Shown here one piece after another: positions 38,289 to 47,214 of a stretch of DNA of 64,000 nt. Under the pieces are notes generated by a model. That model was not told the origin of the DNA and ran no database searches. It saw only the letters and a list, made by a program, of their open reading frames with translations. Origin of the DNA: Luteimonas sp. BLCC-B24 (GTDB lineage: Bacteria > Pseudomonadota > Gammaproteobacteria > Xanthomonadales > Xanthomonadaceae). Made by a program: the position numbers and the translations under genes. Each line of letters opens with the position of its first letter. Positions within the stretch are counted from its first letter, which is position 1. The DNA lies in assembly GCF_028550595.1 (NCBI RefSeq), contig NZ_JAQQGN010000002.1, positions 372,001-436,000 of the forward strand. The letters are read 5' to 3'.

Positions 38289-41200
38289 ATGGCGACACGC
38301 GGCCGCCCGACGATGGAAGAAGCGATCCGGCTGGTGCTGGAGACCGAAGGGCGCGAGGGCATCGACGGGCTGCGCGATGCGCTGTCGCAGATGGGCGACG
38401 TCTCGGCGGAGACGCAGGCCGAAACCTCGGGCTTGATCGATAACCTGGTGCAGCTCAACGAGACCGCGGCCAAGGCCGCGCGCTACGGCGAGCTGACCAG
38501 GGAGCTGGAGCGCAGCCAGACGGCGCTGGACCAGGCCAGCCAGTCGGCCTACCAGCTGACGCTGGAGCTGGGCAACACCGAGAAGCCCAGCCGCGAGCTG
38601 GTGCGCGCGCAGAAGGCGGCGCGCGATGAAGTGGAGCGGCTCGAAGGGGCCGTGACCAAGCAGTGGCAGGCGCTCGAGCGCGCCGACGCCGAGCTTGGCA
38701 GCCTGGGTGTCAACACCGCGGACTACCAGCAGGCGCAGAGCGCGCTGCGCACCAGCATCGGCCGTACCACCACTGCCGTGGCCGAGCAGGTGGCTGTGGT
38801 GCAAAAGCAGGCCACCGCGCAGCGTCAGCTGCGGGAGCGCCTGGCGGAGGGCGACGACAAGTTCCGCCGATTCGCGCAATCGGGTACGGCCGCGGCCGAA
38901 TCGCTGGAGGCGTACCGCGGCCGCGCCGCGGCGGCGCGCGACGAAACGGCTCGTGTCGCCAAGGAAGCCGAGGGCGCCGGCGGCGTATTCGGGCGCCTGC
39001 GCGGCGTGGTGGCCGGCGTGTTCGGGTTCTTCTCGGCGCGCTCGCTGATCGGTGGCCTGCGCAGCATCGTGACCGAGGGCAGCAACGCCGAGCAGGAGCT
39101 GGGACAGCTGAACTCCGTGCTGGCGTCCACGGGTCGCGAGTCGGAGTTCGCAGCGGGCGAACTGCAGAAGCTGGCAGACCGTCTGGCCAGCACCAGCAAC
39201 TTCGCGTCGGGCGACATCATCAACGCCCAGACCCGGCTGCTCTCGTACACCAACATCCTGCGCAGCGAGTTCCCCGATGCGATGCAGATCGTCATCGACC
39301 AGTCCGCGCGCCTCGGCATCTCGCTCGAGCAGAGTGCCGAGATCGTGGGTCGCTCGCTGCAGGAGCCCACCAAGGCCATGCAGGCGCTGGGCCGGCAGGG
39401 CTTCGTCCTCGAGGAAAGCCAGAAGACGCTGCTGGCGCAGCTGGAAGCCACGGGCCGCACGGCCGAGGCCCAGCGCATCATCATGGACCTGCTGGTGGAG
39501 TCCTACGGCGGCGCCGCGACGGCGCAGAAGGTGGGCACCATCGCCGGCCTGTGGAAATCGGTGGCCGAGAGCTTCCGCGACTTCCAGCAGGACATCGCCA
39601 ACCGCGGCGTGCTCGACTACTTCAAGGGGCAGCTGAGCGAACTGCTCAACACGACCGCGCGCCTGCAGCGCGACGGCACGCTGGGGCGCTGGGCGCAGCA
39701 GATTGCGGACGGCATCGTGCGCATGGCGGCGTCGGCACGAAACGCCGCGCTGCAGCTGGCGCCGCTGGTCAAGATCGTAGGGGATGCCGCAGCCGTCTTC
39801 GCGAGGAACGCCGAGGCGGTCTTCCTGCTGGGCAAGGCATACGTCGGCCTGAAGCTCGTCCAGCTGGCCACGCAGTACGCGGCCCTGACCAGCGCGAAGC
39901 TGGCGAATCTCGCTGCGACGCGGGCGCTGACGGGCGCCACGGTGGCGCAGGGCGCCGCAACCTTGACGCTCGGGGAGCGCCTGCGGGCACTGCCCACCCA
40001 GCTTCGCATCGGCGTGGCCGTATTGGGTGTGGATTGGGCCATCCGTCAGATGGGGGAGCTCAAGGCAACCATCGCGGACATGGATAACGCAGAGCGTCAG
40101 GTCGAAGCCTGGGGGCGCTCGCAACGATCGCTGCAGGCCGAGAATCTCAGGCTGGGCCGGCAGCTGCAGGAGCTCTACAAGGCCAATGCGGATATCGCGA
40201 TACAGAGCGCGGAAGAGATCAACGCACTGGGTCGCGAAGATGCGGAGAACTACCGCTATCGGCTGAACGAAGCGGCCAAGTACTACGAAGGTGTGGTGCG
40301 TGAGGCGCGTGGCGCGGGTGACGCCATGCGTGCCGCCGCGGCACAGGACCAGTGGCGTCTCGTTCTGTCAACGCTCGATCAGGTCGAAACGAAGCTGCGG
40401 AACAACGGCATTTCCACCGGCGCGCGTGCGATCGCCACCGAGCTTCGAGGAATCGACAAGTCTGCTCGCACTGCCGGCACCGAACTGGGCAAGCTGTTCG
40501 ACAATCTCGATTTCAACGACACGGTGGCCCTTCGTGACGTGGCAGTCGCTGTATCGGACATCGGGGGCCGTAGTGCCAGCGCGGCGAAGAACGTCACCGA
40601 GGGCCTCGAGGCCGCCCTTGCGCGCCTGAGTGGTGAAGAGCTGCTGAAACTGCAGACCAACGCGACAGCCGCCTTCGCGACGTTTGAGGAAGCGCCCCGC
40701 GGCGCGGCGGTGGTTCTGGATACCGTGCTCCTTACCGCAATGCGCCGTCTGGGCGTCGCGTCGTCGCAGTGGGGCGTTGAAGTGACGACGGCCGGCGCCG
40801 ATGCGATCGCCAGCTTCACCACAGTTGCCGAGGCTGCCAACTCCAGCAGTGCGCAGATCGAAGCGGCCTTCAAGGCCGCATTGAACCTCGCGCAGACTGA
40901 GGCCGAGGCTAAAGCGCTGGGCGCGGCACTTCTGGCCGCAGGCGAGCAGGGCAAGATCGGATTTGACGCGAGCGAGCGTGCCGCAAGCGCCCTGCGCGCG
41001 CGCGTCGGTGAGATCCAGAACGCCGTCGACCCGCTCAACGACTCGTTCCGCCGCTTGGGCATCACCAGCAAGGCCGAGCTCGACCGCGCCGCCGCGGCCG
41101 CCAAGGACGCATTCCACGACATCCGCCAGGCCGCCGGTCGCGGCGAGGCCGCAATCGAGGACGTGCGTGCCGCCGCGCAGCGCTACGGCGAGGCCATGCG

Positions 41201-42029
41201 CGCCGCCGCGGCCAACAGCGATGCCTCATCTAGAGCGCGGGTAGAGGCCGAAATACGAGTGATGGAAGCGGTCTTTGGCGTCAAGGAAAGCCTGGACACC
41301 ATGGGCGTCTCTGGCGCCGAAGCCGGTCGCAATACCGCCGATGGCGCCAATCTCGCAGCAGATGCATTGCGGCGGCTGCGCGAAGAGGCGGGTGGCGCTG
41401 GCGACAACGTAGAGCAGGTCGGAGGCGAGGCGGGTAAGGCTGGAGAACAGGTCAAGAATCTCGAGAAGTCCACCGACGCTGCAGCAATTGCATTTGGAAA
41501 CATGTCCAAGGAAGCAATTAACGCCCTGTCCGCGGCCAACCGCCTCGTCGCGAGTCCGCGCCTGTGGATCATGGAGATGAATCGCACGCTCAGCCAGATC
41601 TCGGAGGAGCGAAAGGCAGTGGACAGCCTGACGCGCAGCTACGAGGCCCAGACCGAAGCGCTGACGCCGCAGATTGCCCAGCTTGCGGAGCTGCGGCAGA
41701 GCTACAAGTTCGCGACCGACGAGCAGCTGCGCGGCCTCGCCGCCGCGAAGGCCGCATTCCAGGAGCGGCGTGCCCAGATCCGGGCGGAGGCGGAGTCGCG
41801 ACGTGAGGCGCGGAGGCAAGCCGCGATCGAAGCCGCTGGCGGTGAGGGCGCCGCAGGTCGATCGGGCGCCGCGGCCGGCACCCGATCGCTGGGCCGGCTG
41901 GAGATCGTCATGCCGGAGGGGGAAACCCGGGCCCTGCTCACCGACCAGGACGGCGCGGAGCTCGTCGCGGAGATGCTGCAGCAGCTGGCGCGCAGCCGGA
42001 GCACCTCGCAGCTGCGGAGGCGCAGCTGA
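38289..42029 (+). CDS. Tail tape measure protein
   Basis: A 1246-residue protein, by far the longest helical one in the phage: coiled coil for most of residues 1-230 and 830-1180, hydrophobic segments near 235-260 (LRGVVAGVFGFFSARSLIGG) and 515-560. The N-terminal half contains AELGSLGVNTADYQQAQSAL and a membrane-insertion-like region typical of tape measures. At roughly 0.15 nm per residue the tail would be near 190 nm (family rule, not measured). Its last base is shared with the next start codon. Confidence 0.92.
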   Translation: MATRGRPTMEEAIRLVLETEGREGIDGLRDALSQMGDVSAETQAETSGLIDNLVQLNETAAKAARYGELTRELERSQTALDQASQSAYQLTLELGNTEKPSRELVRAQKAARDEVERLEGAVTKQWQALERADAELGSLGVNTADYQQAQSALRTSIGRTTTAVAEQVAVVQKQATAQRQLRERLAEGDDKFRRFAQSGTAAAESLEAYRGRAAAARDETARVAKEAEGAGGVFGRLRGVVAGVFGFFSARSLIGGLRSIVTEGSNAEQELGQLNSVLASTGRESEFAAGELQKLADRLASTSNFASGDIINAQTRLLSYTNILRSEFPDAMQIVIDQSARLGISLEQSAEIVGRSLQEPTKAMQALGRQGFVLEESQKTLLAQLEATGRTAEAQRIIMDLLVESYGGAATAQKVGTIAGLWKSVAESFRDFQQDIANRGVLDYFKGQLSELLNTTARLQRDGTLGRWAQQIADGIVRMAASARNAALQLAPLVKIVGDAAAVFARNAEAVFLLGKAYVGLKLVQLATQYAALTSAKLANLAATRALTGATVAQGAATLTLGERLRALPTQLRIGVAVLGVDWAIRQMGELKATIADMDNAERQVEAWGRSQRSLQAENLRLGRQLQELYKANADIAIQSAEEINALGREDAENYRYRLNEAAKYYEGVVREARGAGDAMRAAAAQDQWRLVLSTLDQVETKLRNNGISTGARAIATELRGIDKSARTAGTELGKLFDNLDFNDTVALRDVAVAVSDIGGRSASAAKNVTEGLEAALARLSGEELLKLQTNATAAFATFEEAPRGAAVVLDTVLLTAMRRLGVASSQWGVEVTTAGADAIASFTTVAEAANSSSAQIEAAFKAALNLAQTEAEAKALGAALLAAGEQGKIGFDASERAASALRARVGEIQNAVDPLNDSFRRLGITSKAELDRAAAAAKDAFHDIRQAAGRGEAAIEDVRAAAQRYGEAMRAAAANSDASSRARVEAEIRVMEAVFGVKESLDTMGVSGAEAGRNTADGANLAADALRRLREEAGGAGDNVEQVGGEAGKAGEQVKNLEKSTDAAAIAFGNMSKEAINALSAANRLVASPRLWIMEMNRTLSQISEERKAVDSLTRSYEAQTEALTPQIAQLAELRQSYKFATDEQLRGLAAAKAAFQERRAQIRAEAESRREARRQAAIEAAGGEGAAGRSGAAAGTRSLGRLEIVMPEGETRALLTDQDGAELVAEMLQQLARSRSTSQLRRRS

Positions 42030-42430
42030 TGCCCTGCCGCCTGGGAACGATCGATCTGCCGGACGACGTCGAGTGGATCGACGAGTTCAAGTGGACGCCG
42101 GTGGCGCAGCAGGTCGAGGTGACCTGCGGCGGCGCGCTGATCGTCGAAGAGTCCGCGCAGCTGAAGGGCCGGCCGATCACGCTGCGCGGCGTGTTCGACG
42201 GACGTGCCGGGTACGCGCTGCCCACGCGCGCGGTCATCAAGCAACTGCATGCCCTCGCATCGCTGCCGCGCTCAGCGACTCTTCCGCTGCTGCTCGAGGA
42301 CGGCCGCACCTTCAACGTGCGCTTCCGCCACGACGACGGCATGCCGCTCGACGCCGAACCCATCCGCCACATCGCGCCGCACATCGACAGCGATTGGTAC
42401 GCCTTCACCCTACGACTCATGGAAGCCTGA
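42029..42430 (+). CDS. Tail tip protein, distal-tail-like
   Basis: A 133-residue beta-rich protein (VEWIDEFKWTPVAQQVEVTC, GRPITLRGVFDGRAGYALPT). Immediately after the tape measure, where siphophages encode the distal tail protein. No catalytic motif. Assignment is by position. Confidence 0.55.
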   Translation: MPCRLGTIDLPDDVEWIDEFKWTPVAQQVEVTCGGALIVEESAQLKGRPITLRGVFDGRAGYALPTRAVIKQLHALASLPRSATLPLLLEDGRTFNVRFRHDDGMPLDAEPIRHIAPHIDSDWYAFTLRLMEA

Positions 42431-42433
42431 TCG

Positions 42434-45400
42434 ATGTCCGACATCAAGCTGTTCCGCCCCGAGCGACTGACCGACAACCCGGACGGCGGCGGACTGGCCA
42501 CGCACACCGAGATCGTCGACGGCGAGGTGAACAACCTCTTCGACGACATCAGCCGCATCGATCGCGTCAACGGCGACCTGTCGCTGCGTGCCGTCTTCGC
42601 TGTGGCCGACACGCTGGACACCGAGCTTTTCTCGGGCCTCCACATGATCATTGCCGCGCCACCGCTGGATCCGCGCGTGGACTCCGTGCTGTTCCGCACG
42701 CGTCGTGGGCAGCAGTACGCCTGGGGCGATGAGAGGGCCGACGCGCAGGCGGCGGTGGAGCGCTATCTGGACGAATCGGTGATCACGCGCATGGTGCCGT
42801 ACGACCGCCAGCTCGAAGGTCAGCGCACCGTCCTGGTCTACCAGCGTCCGGAGCTCACGCTGCCGGAGATCGGCGAGGTCTACGTGCTCCGCAACGAGAC
42901 CGCCAACATCACGGAGTTCATCCGCGTCGAGGACATCGAGCACCAGGTCGAAACCTTCACCGACATCAATGGCGACTACCGGGCCCGCGTGATCACGCTG
43001 ACCATCTCTCAGCCGCTCTCGCAGGAGTTCACGGGCAGCCAGCCCAATCGCTTCTTCACCGTGGACGCCACGCGCACGGTATTGCGACGCACCGTGGCCA
43101 GCGACGCGGCGCGCTACAAGGGCACCGTGCGCTTGGCTCAGGACGCCAGCCCGGGAGACCTCACCATCAAGGTCGAAAGCATCTTCAGCCAGCTCGTGCC
43201 GGCGGCGACCAGCGAGGTCGGCGTGACGGATGCCGGCCCTGGGGGCACGGAAATCATCGTGGCCGCGGGCAACGCGACGGTCGCGACGCCGCCGGTGGTG
43301 ATGGAGCCAGCTCCCACGCAGCTCGTTTTCGAGACGGCGGCGCAGATCGGCGTGAGAGTGCAGGAAAGTACCGGCACCGTGTGGGAAGAACAGCGCGACG
43401 GCAGCTTTCTCCGGGTCGCAGGCACCAACCCTGGCGTGCTTAACATGTCGCCAGATCGCACCCGGGTGTTGATGTCAGGCCTCAACAGCGGTATCCGCAC
43501 GATCAGTGCGACGTATCGGCCGGCCGCTGTCCTCGGGCGCCCGGCGTTCTTCTGGCAGGCGCCGGTGGAGATCCAGAACCGCGGCTACGTCTACAGCGGT
43601 GTTCTGCGGCCCATCCCCGCGCCAGGCGCCACCAGCCTGTCCTTTCGGGCGCTGGGGCAGTGGTACACGCTGCAGGACGACGGCACCGGCGCGTTGCGCG
43701 GTGACGCTGGCGTCGGTACTGGCCTGGTCAACTTCCAGACCGGGTCGTTCACCGCGTCGCTCGGCGCACTTCCCGACATCGGCAGCAGTGTGATCGTCAG
43801 TTCCGCCGGCACGAGCGAGTACGAGATTCTCGTCGGGGACCTCGACATCGAGGTGCCCTCGGTCCGGCTCACGCTCGATGCCGCGAACGCCGAGCCCGGC
43901 ACGCTCAGCCTGAGCTGGCTGGCGGGCGGCACTGTGCGCACGGCCACCGACAACGGCTCCGGGCAGCTGACAGGCGATGGAGCGGGACGCGTCCTGTACA
44001 GCACCGGCGAAGTCGAACTGGTGCCCGGCCTTCTGCCGGACGCGAACGCGACGCTGACCGCCACGTATCAGGCAGGCGCGACCAGCCAAGAGCTGTTCGC
44101 CCCCGTGAGGTCCGGCGCGAACATCATCCTGACTGTCGCGGTGCCACCGCGCCCGGGCTCCATCCGAATCGAATACATGGGGTATGCCAAGGACGAGCAG
44201 GACGCCTCGTACGAGGCTCGCCGCGTGCTGCGCGACAATGGCTCTGGCGCCTTGCTCGACGATCGCGGCGCGACGGTCGCCGGCAGCTCGGTCAACTACG
44301 GGACCGGTCAGATCGCGTTCCCGGCGGACTTCATGGCATCCGCCCGCCAGGCGGTGCGCTCGTCGTTCGATCAGATCATTCCCGCACAGCCGGCGACTCG
44401 GGCAACCACCCGCGCCAGCAGCTGGGTGACGGGCATGAAGAACAGCCAGATGCCCGCACAGTTCGAAGACGGCAGCGCGGTCAACGTCACCTACAAGTCC
44501 GCGGCTGCGAGCGATACGCCGCGCACCGAAGAGTACGATCTGCCCCCGCTGCGCGTGGACCTGACCCCTCGCGTCCGCAACGCCATCGTGCCGCGATCGC
44601 TCAAGTTCCGTTTGGGGGGACGCTCCTACTACGAGCGCGGCGGCTCCCTGTATTACGGCATGAGCCCGACCACCGGCGCGGGCACCCCCGCGGGCACACT
44701 CGACTTCCAGACGGGCATCGCCACCATTACCTCCTGGGCAGGCGGCATCGCGCCGCAGTTCGCGATCGACTCGCTGCTCAGCGAAGTGTCGCCCCTGCCG
44801 ATTGCGGTCGTGCACGGCCGCACCCCCGGGAGCCCGCTCCGTCCGTCCACCTTCTACATCCAGGCCAACCTGTGGCGAGGCGGCGCGCTGGTCAGTGCCA
44901 CCGCCGACAACAACGGCGTTCTGCAGGCGCCCGGCATTCGCGGGTGGGTCGACAGCACCAACGGGGTGTACAGCGTGGCGTTCGGCGAAGACGTACCCGA
45001 TGCCTCCCTCAGTCCGGCGGACAAGGCGGAGGGCTGGTACAACCCGGCGAACGTCAGCCCCGAAGGCCTGATCTGGCGGCCGCAGGAAGTGATGCCGGGC
45101 ACCATCAGCTTCAACTGCGTGATCCAGGTGGCGGCGACGCTCGATCCCGAGATCATCGGCGTCAATCCCGTCCGCCTGCCGATGGACGGTCGCGTCGCGG
45201 TGATCCGCCGCGGTGACACGCTGGTGGTGCACGATCCACTGCCGCACGTCCTGCCGGCGGGCCTGGTGGCAGGGCAGGTCACTGCGCTTCCGCGCGCCGC
45301 GGTTGACACCGTCGCGGTGTACGACCAGCGCGGCCTCGGCGTGCCGCCCACGCTCTACCAGCTCGACAAGGCGGCTGGCGAACTGACGTGGGCAACGCCG

Positions 45401-46015
45401 CTCGATCTCTCCCCATACCAGCAGCCGCTGGTGGCGATTCACAGCATCGACGAGATGGCCCTGTGCCTCGATGCGCAGATCACCGGGGAGGTGTCGCTCG
45501 GTCAACCGCTCACGCGCCACTACAGCGCGGGCAACTCGCTCTGCAGCAGCGCCCAGGTGATCGGCGACGTGCAGGCTCGCTACCAGGGCCTGTTCGCCCA
45601 GAACACGTGGACGGGCGTGTGGTCTGACACGCTGATCGGCAGCCCGCCCACCGGCGGCGCCCAGTACAACGACGCGGCGTTCCCCCTCGTCGTAGTGAAT
45701 CGGCACACCATCACCCAGCGGTGGCGCCTGCAGTTCACCAGCGCGACGGCCTTCAATGTCATCGGCGAAGAGCTGGGTGTTATTGGCACCGGCACCACGT
45801 CCGCGGGCGCCAGCCCACTCAACCCCGCGACCGGGGAGCCGTATTTCCGGATCCTGCCCGGTGGCTTCGGCGCGGGCTGGGCCACGGGCAACAACATCCG
45901 GTTCAACACGGTGGCCGCGGGCGGAAAGATCTGGGTGGCGCGTACGACCCGCAGCGGACCGGCGACCAACACCGACGACCGCATTCGCCTGCAGGCGCGC
46001 TGGGACAAGGACTGA
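42434..46015 (+). CDS. Large tail tip / central fibre protein with internal repeats
   Basis: An 1193-residue beta-rich structural protein. The first 215 residues (EIVDGEVNNLFDDISRIDRV ... ITLTISQPLSQEFTGSQPNR) look like a baseplate-anchoring domain. The middle contains at least four units of the form D(D/N)G(T/S)G.L.GD....V.(Y/F).TG, near residues 411, 502, 598 and 822, probably tandem Ig-like or FN3-like sandwiches. The C-terminus (AGWATGNNIRFNTVAAGGKI) is globular. In order and size it replaces lambda gpJ-type tip proteins, but no gpJ motif is seen. Confidence 0.7.
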   Translation: MSDIKLFRPERLTDNPDGGGLATHTEIVDGEVNNLFDDISRIDRVNGDLSLRAVFAVADTLDTELFSGLHMIIAAPPLDPRVDSVLFRTRRGQQYAWGDERADAQAAVERYLDESVITRMVPYDRQLEGQRTVLVYQRPELTLPEIGEVYVLRNETANITEFIRVEDIEHQVETFTDINGDYRARVITLTISQPLSQEFTGSQPNRFFTVDATRTVLRRTVASDAARYKGTVRLAQDASPGDLTIKVESIFSQLVPAATSEVGVTDAGPGGTEIIVAAGNATVATPPVVMEPAPTQLVFETAAQIGVRVQESTGTVWEEQRDGSFLRVAGTNPGVLNMSPDRTRVLMSGLNSGIRTISATYRPAAVLGRPAFFWQAPVEIQNRGYVYSGVLRPIPAPGATSLSFRALGQWYTLQDDGTGALRGDAGVGTGLVNFQTGSFTASLGALPDIGSSVIVSSAGTSEYEILVGDLDIEVPSVRLTLDAANAEPGTLSLSWLAGGTVRTATDNGSGQLTGDGAGRVLYSTGEVELVPGLLPDANATLTATYQAGATSQELFAPVRSGANIILTVAVPPRPGSIRIEYMGYAKDEQDASYEARRVLRDNGSGALLDDRGATVAGSSVNYGTGQIAFPADFMASARQAVRSSFDQIIPAQPATRATTRASSWVTGMKNSQMPAQFEDGSAVNVTYKSAAASDTPRTEEYDLPPLRVDLTPRVRNAIVPRSLKFRLGGRSYYERGGSLYYGMSPTTGAGTPAGTLDFQTGIATITSWAGGIAPQFAIDSLLSEVSPLPIAVVHGRTPGSPLRPSTFYIQANLWRGGALVSATADNNGVLQAPGIRGWVDSTNGVYSVAFGEDVPDASLSPADKAEGWYNPANVSPEGLIWRPQEVMPGTISFNCVIQVAATLDPEIIGVNPVRLPMDGRVAVIRRGDTLVVHDPLPHVLPAGLVAGQVTALPRAAVDTVAVYDQRGLGVPPTLYQLDKAAGELTWATPLDLSPYQQPLVAIHSIDEMALCLDAQITGEVSLGQPLTRHYSAGNSLCSSAQVIGDVQARYQGLFAQNTWTGVWSDTLIGSPPTGGAQYNDAAFPLVVVNRHTITQRWRLQFTSATAFNVIGEELGVIGTGTTSAGASPLNPATGEPYFRILPGGFGAGWATGNNIRFNTVAAGGKIWVARTTRSGPATNTDDRIRLQARWDKD

Positions 46016-46018
46016 GCC

Positions 46019-46582
46019 ATGGCTGACCCCGCAAGCGACACCACATATCCCGGGAGCGTCGATCTGCTCCCGACCATCGCCGCGAACGACCCGATGAACG
46101 CGTCCGGCCTCGAGCACGACGTCATGCACGAGCGCGCGCACGCCATTCTCAATATCCTGCAAGCCCTTGTCGGCACCACTGCCGACGTCGCGGGCGGAGA
46201 TTCGCTGCTGGGCAGGATCCTCGCCCTTGAGGCGACGGCTGGCGGCAGCTCGGCGCGCAACGCGGTGACCAGCGTGTCGATCGCCGCTGGTGTGGCCACC
46301 GTCGATGTCAGCGCATCGGATTACTTCACCCTGGTCGGCAGCGCGAACGCAACGCTTGCGTTCTCCGGTCTTCCGGGAGCGGGCAGGGGCGCTTCGGTGC
46401 GCATCCGCTATACCCAGGACACGACGGGTGGTCGCACATTGACGTTGCCGGCGAGCTGTCGCCTGACGGAGGGCAGCGACTCCGCGGTGAAAGCGGGTGC
46501 GAATGCGGTGAGCCTGATTCATGCCACTACGGACAGCAACGGCAGCGTTTGGGACGTCACGATCAAAGGGCGGGGCGTCTAG
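46019..46582 (+). CDS. Tail fibre-like protein
   Basis: A 187-residue protein: a helical N-terminus (LEHDVMHERAHAILNILQAL), probably a trimeric attachment segment, then a beta-rich head (AGVATVDVSASDYFTLVGSA ... LASCRLTEGSDSAVK-like) with the RIRYTQDTTGGRTLTLPA phrase found in many phage fibre heads. Its stop shares a base with the next start. Confidence 0.65.
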   Translation: MADPASDTTYPGSVDLLPTIAANDPMNASGLEHDVMHERAHAILNILQALVGTTADVAGGDSLLGRILALEATAGGSSARNAVTSVSIAAGVATVDVSASDYFTLVGSANATLAFSGLPGAGRGASVRIRYTQDTTGGRTLTLPASCRLTEGSDSAVKAGANAVSLIHATTDSNGSVWDVTIKGRGV

Positions 46583-47214
46583 TGCTAGCGGCGCACGCAG
46601 CACTGCTGGCCAGTAGCGGTCGGCAATACGCAACGCTCAACCCGCTCGACGCCGGCGCGCCAGCGGGTATCGCGCTGACAGAAGGGAATCGAAGGGCGGC
46701 GCCTGGGCCGAACCCCGTTGCGGGCCGCTACTACCTCGCGCGATCGACCGTCGGCGTCGCCGGCACGGCGCGCGTGTACTGGGAGGTGCAGTGCAACCGC
46801 GCCGGGCCTGGCTCGACTAACTACAGCTACGGCACGGCGGTGTTATGCCCAGCTTCGTATGAGATGGAGCAAACGGCGAGCTATCCCGGAGCATCCGGTC
46901 AAGTTGTCGGCGGTCCCTATTTTGGCTCAGGCACGTTTTTCCAAGGTGTCGAGCGCAAGACGTTGGGAACGGTGGTCGGTACCGTTGTGGTGCGCAATCT
47001 GCTCGACATGGCCGCTGGCACACTGTCGCAGGCGTTCGACGGAGGCGCCTTCTCCGTCGTGGCAGAAGGTCTCACGGGGACTCAATATCCGGCTGTCATG
47101 ACTCGCCAAGGCGCGGACGCCACGATCCGCGGTTTCGCGCTGGTGAACTTCGGGAGCGTGCCCTTTCTGTACGCGGTCCCGACTGGCGCGAGCCCAGGAA
47201 TCATCGTGCCGTGA
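46582..47214 (+). CDS. Putative receptor-binding protein, SPRY-like
   Basis: A 210-residue protein from a GTG. ARVYWEVQCNRAGPGSTNYS, then VVGTVVVRNLLDMAAGTLSQ, FDGGAFSVVAEGL and YPAVM follow the order of a SPRY/B30.2 sandwich (YWEV ... VG..lDl..GtL.f..nG ... yP.v). Such domains are used as distal fibre or receptor-binding heads in some phages. Less GC-rich in its middle than the surrounding genes. Overlaps both neighbours. Confidence 0.55.
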   Translation: MLAAHAALLASSGRQYATLNPLDAGAPAGIALTEGNRRAAPGPNPVAGRYYLARSTVGVAGTARVYWEVQCNRAGPGSTNYSYGTAVLCPASYEMEQTASYPGASGQVVGGPYFGSGTFFQGVERKTLGTVVGTVVVRNLLDMAAGTLSQAFDGGAFSVVAEGLTGTQYPAVMTRQGADATIRGFALVNFGSVPFLYAVPTGASPGIIVP

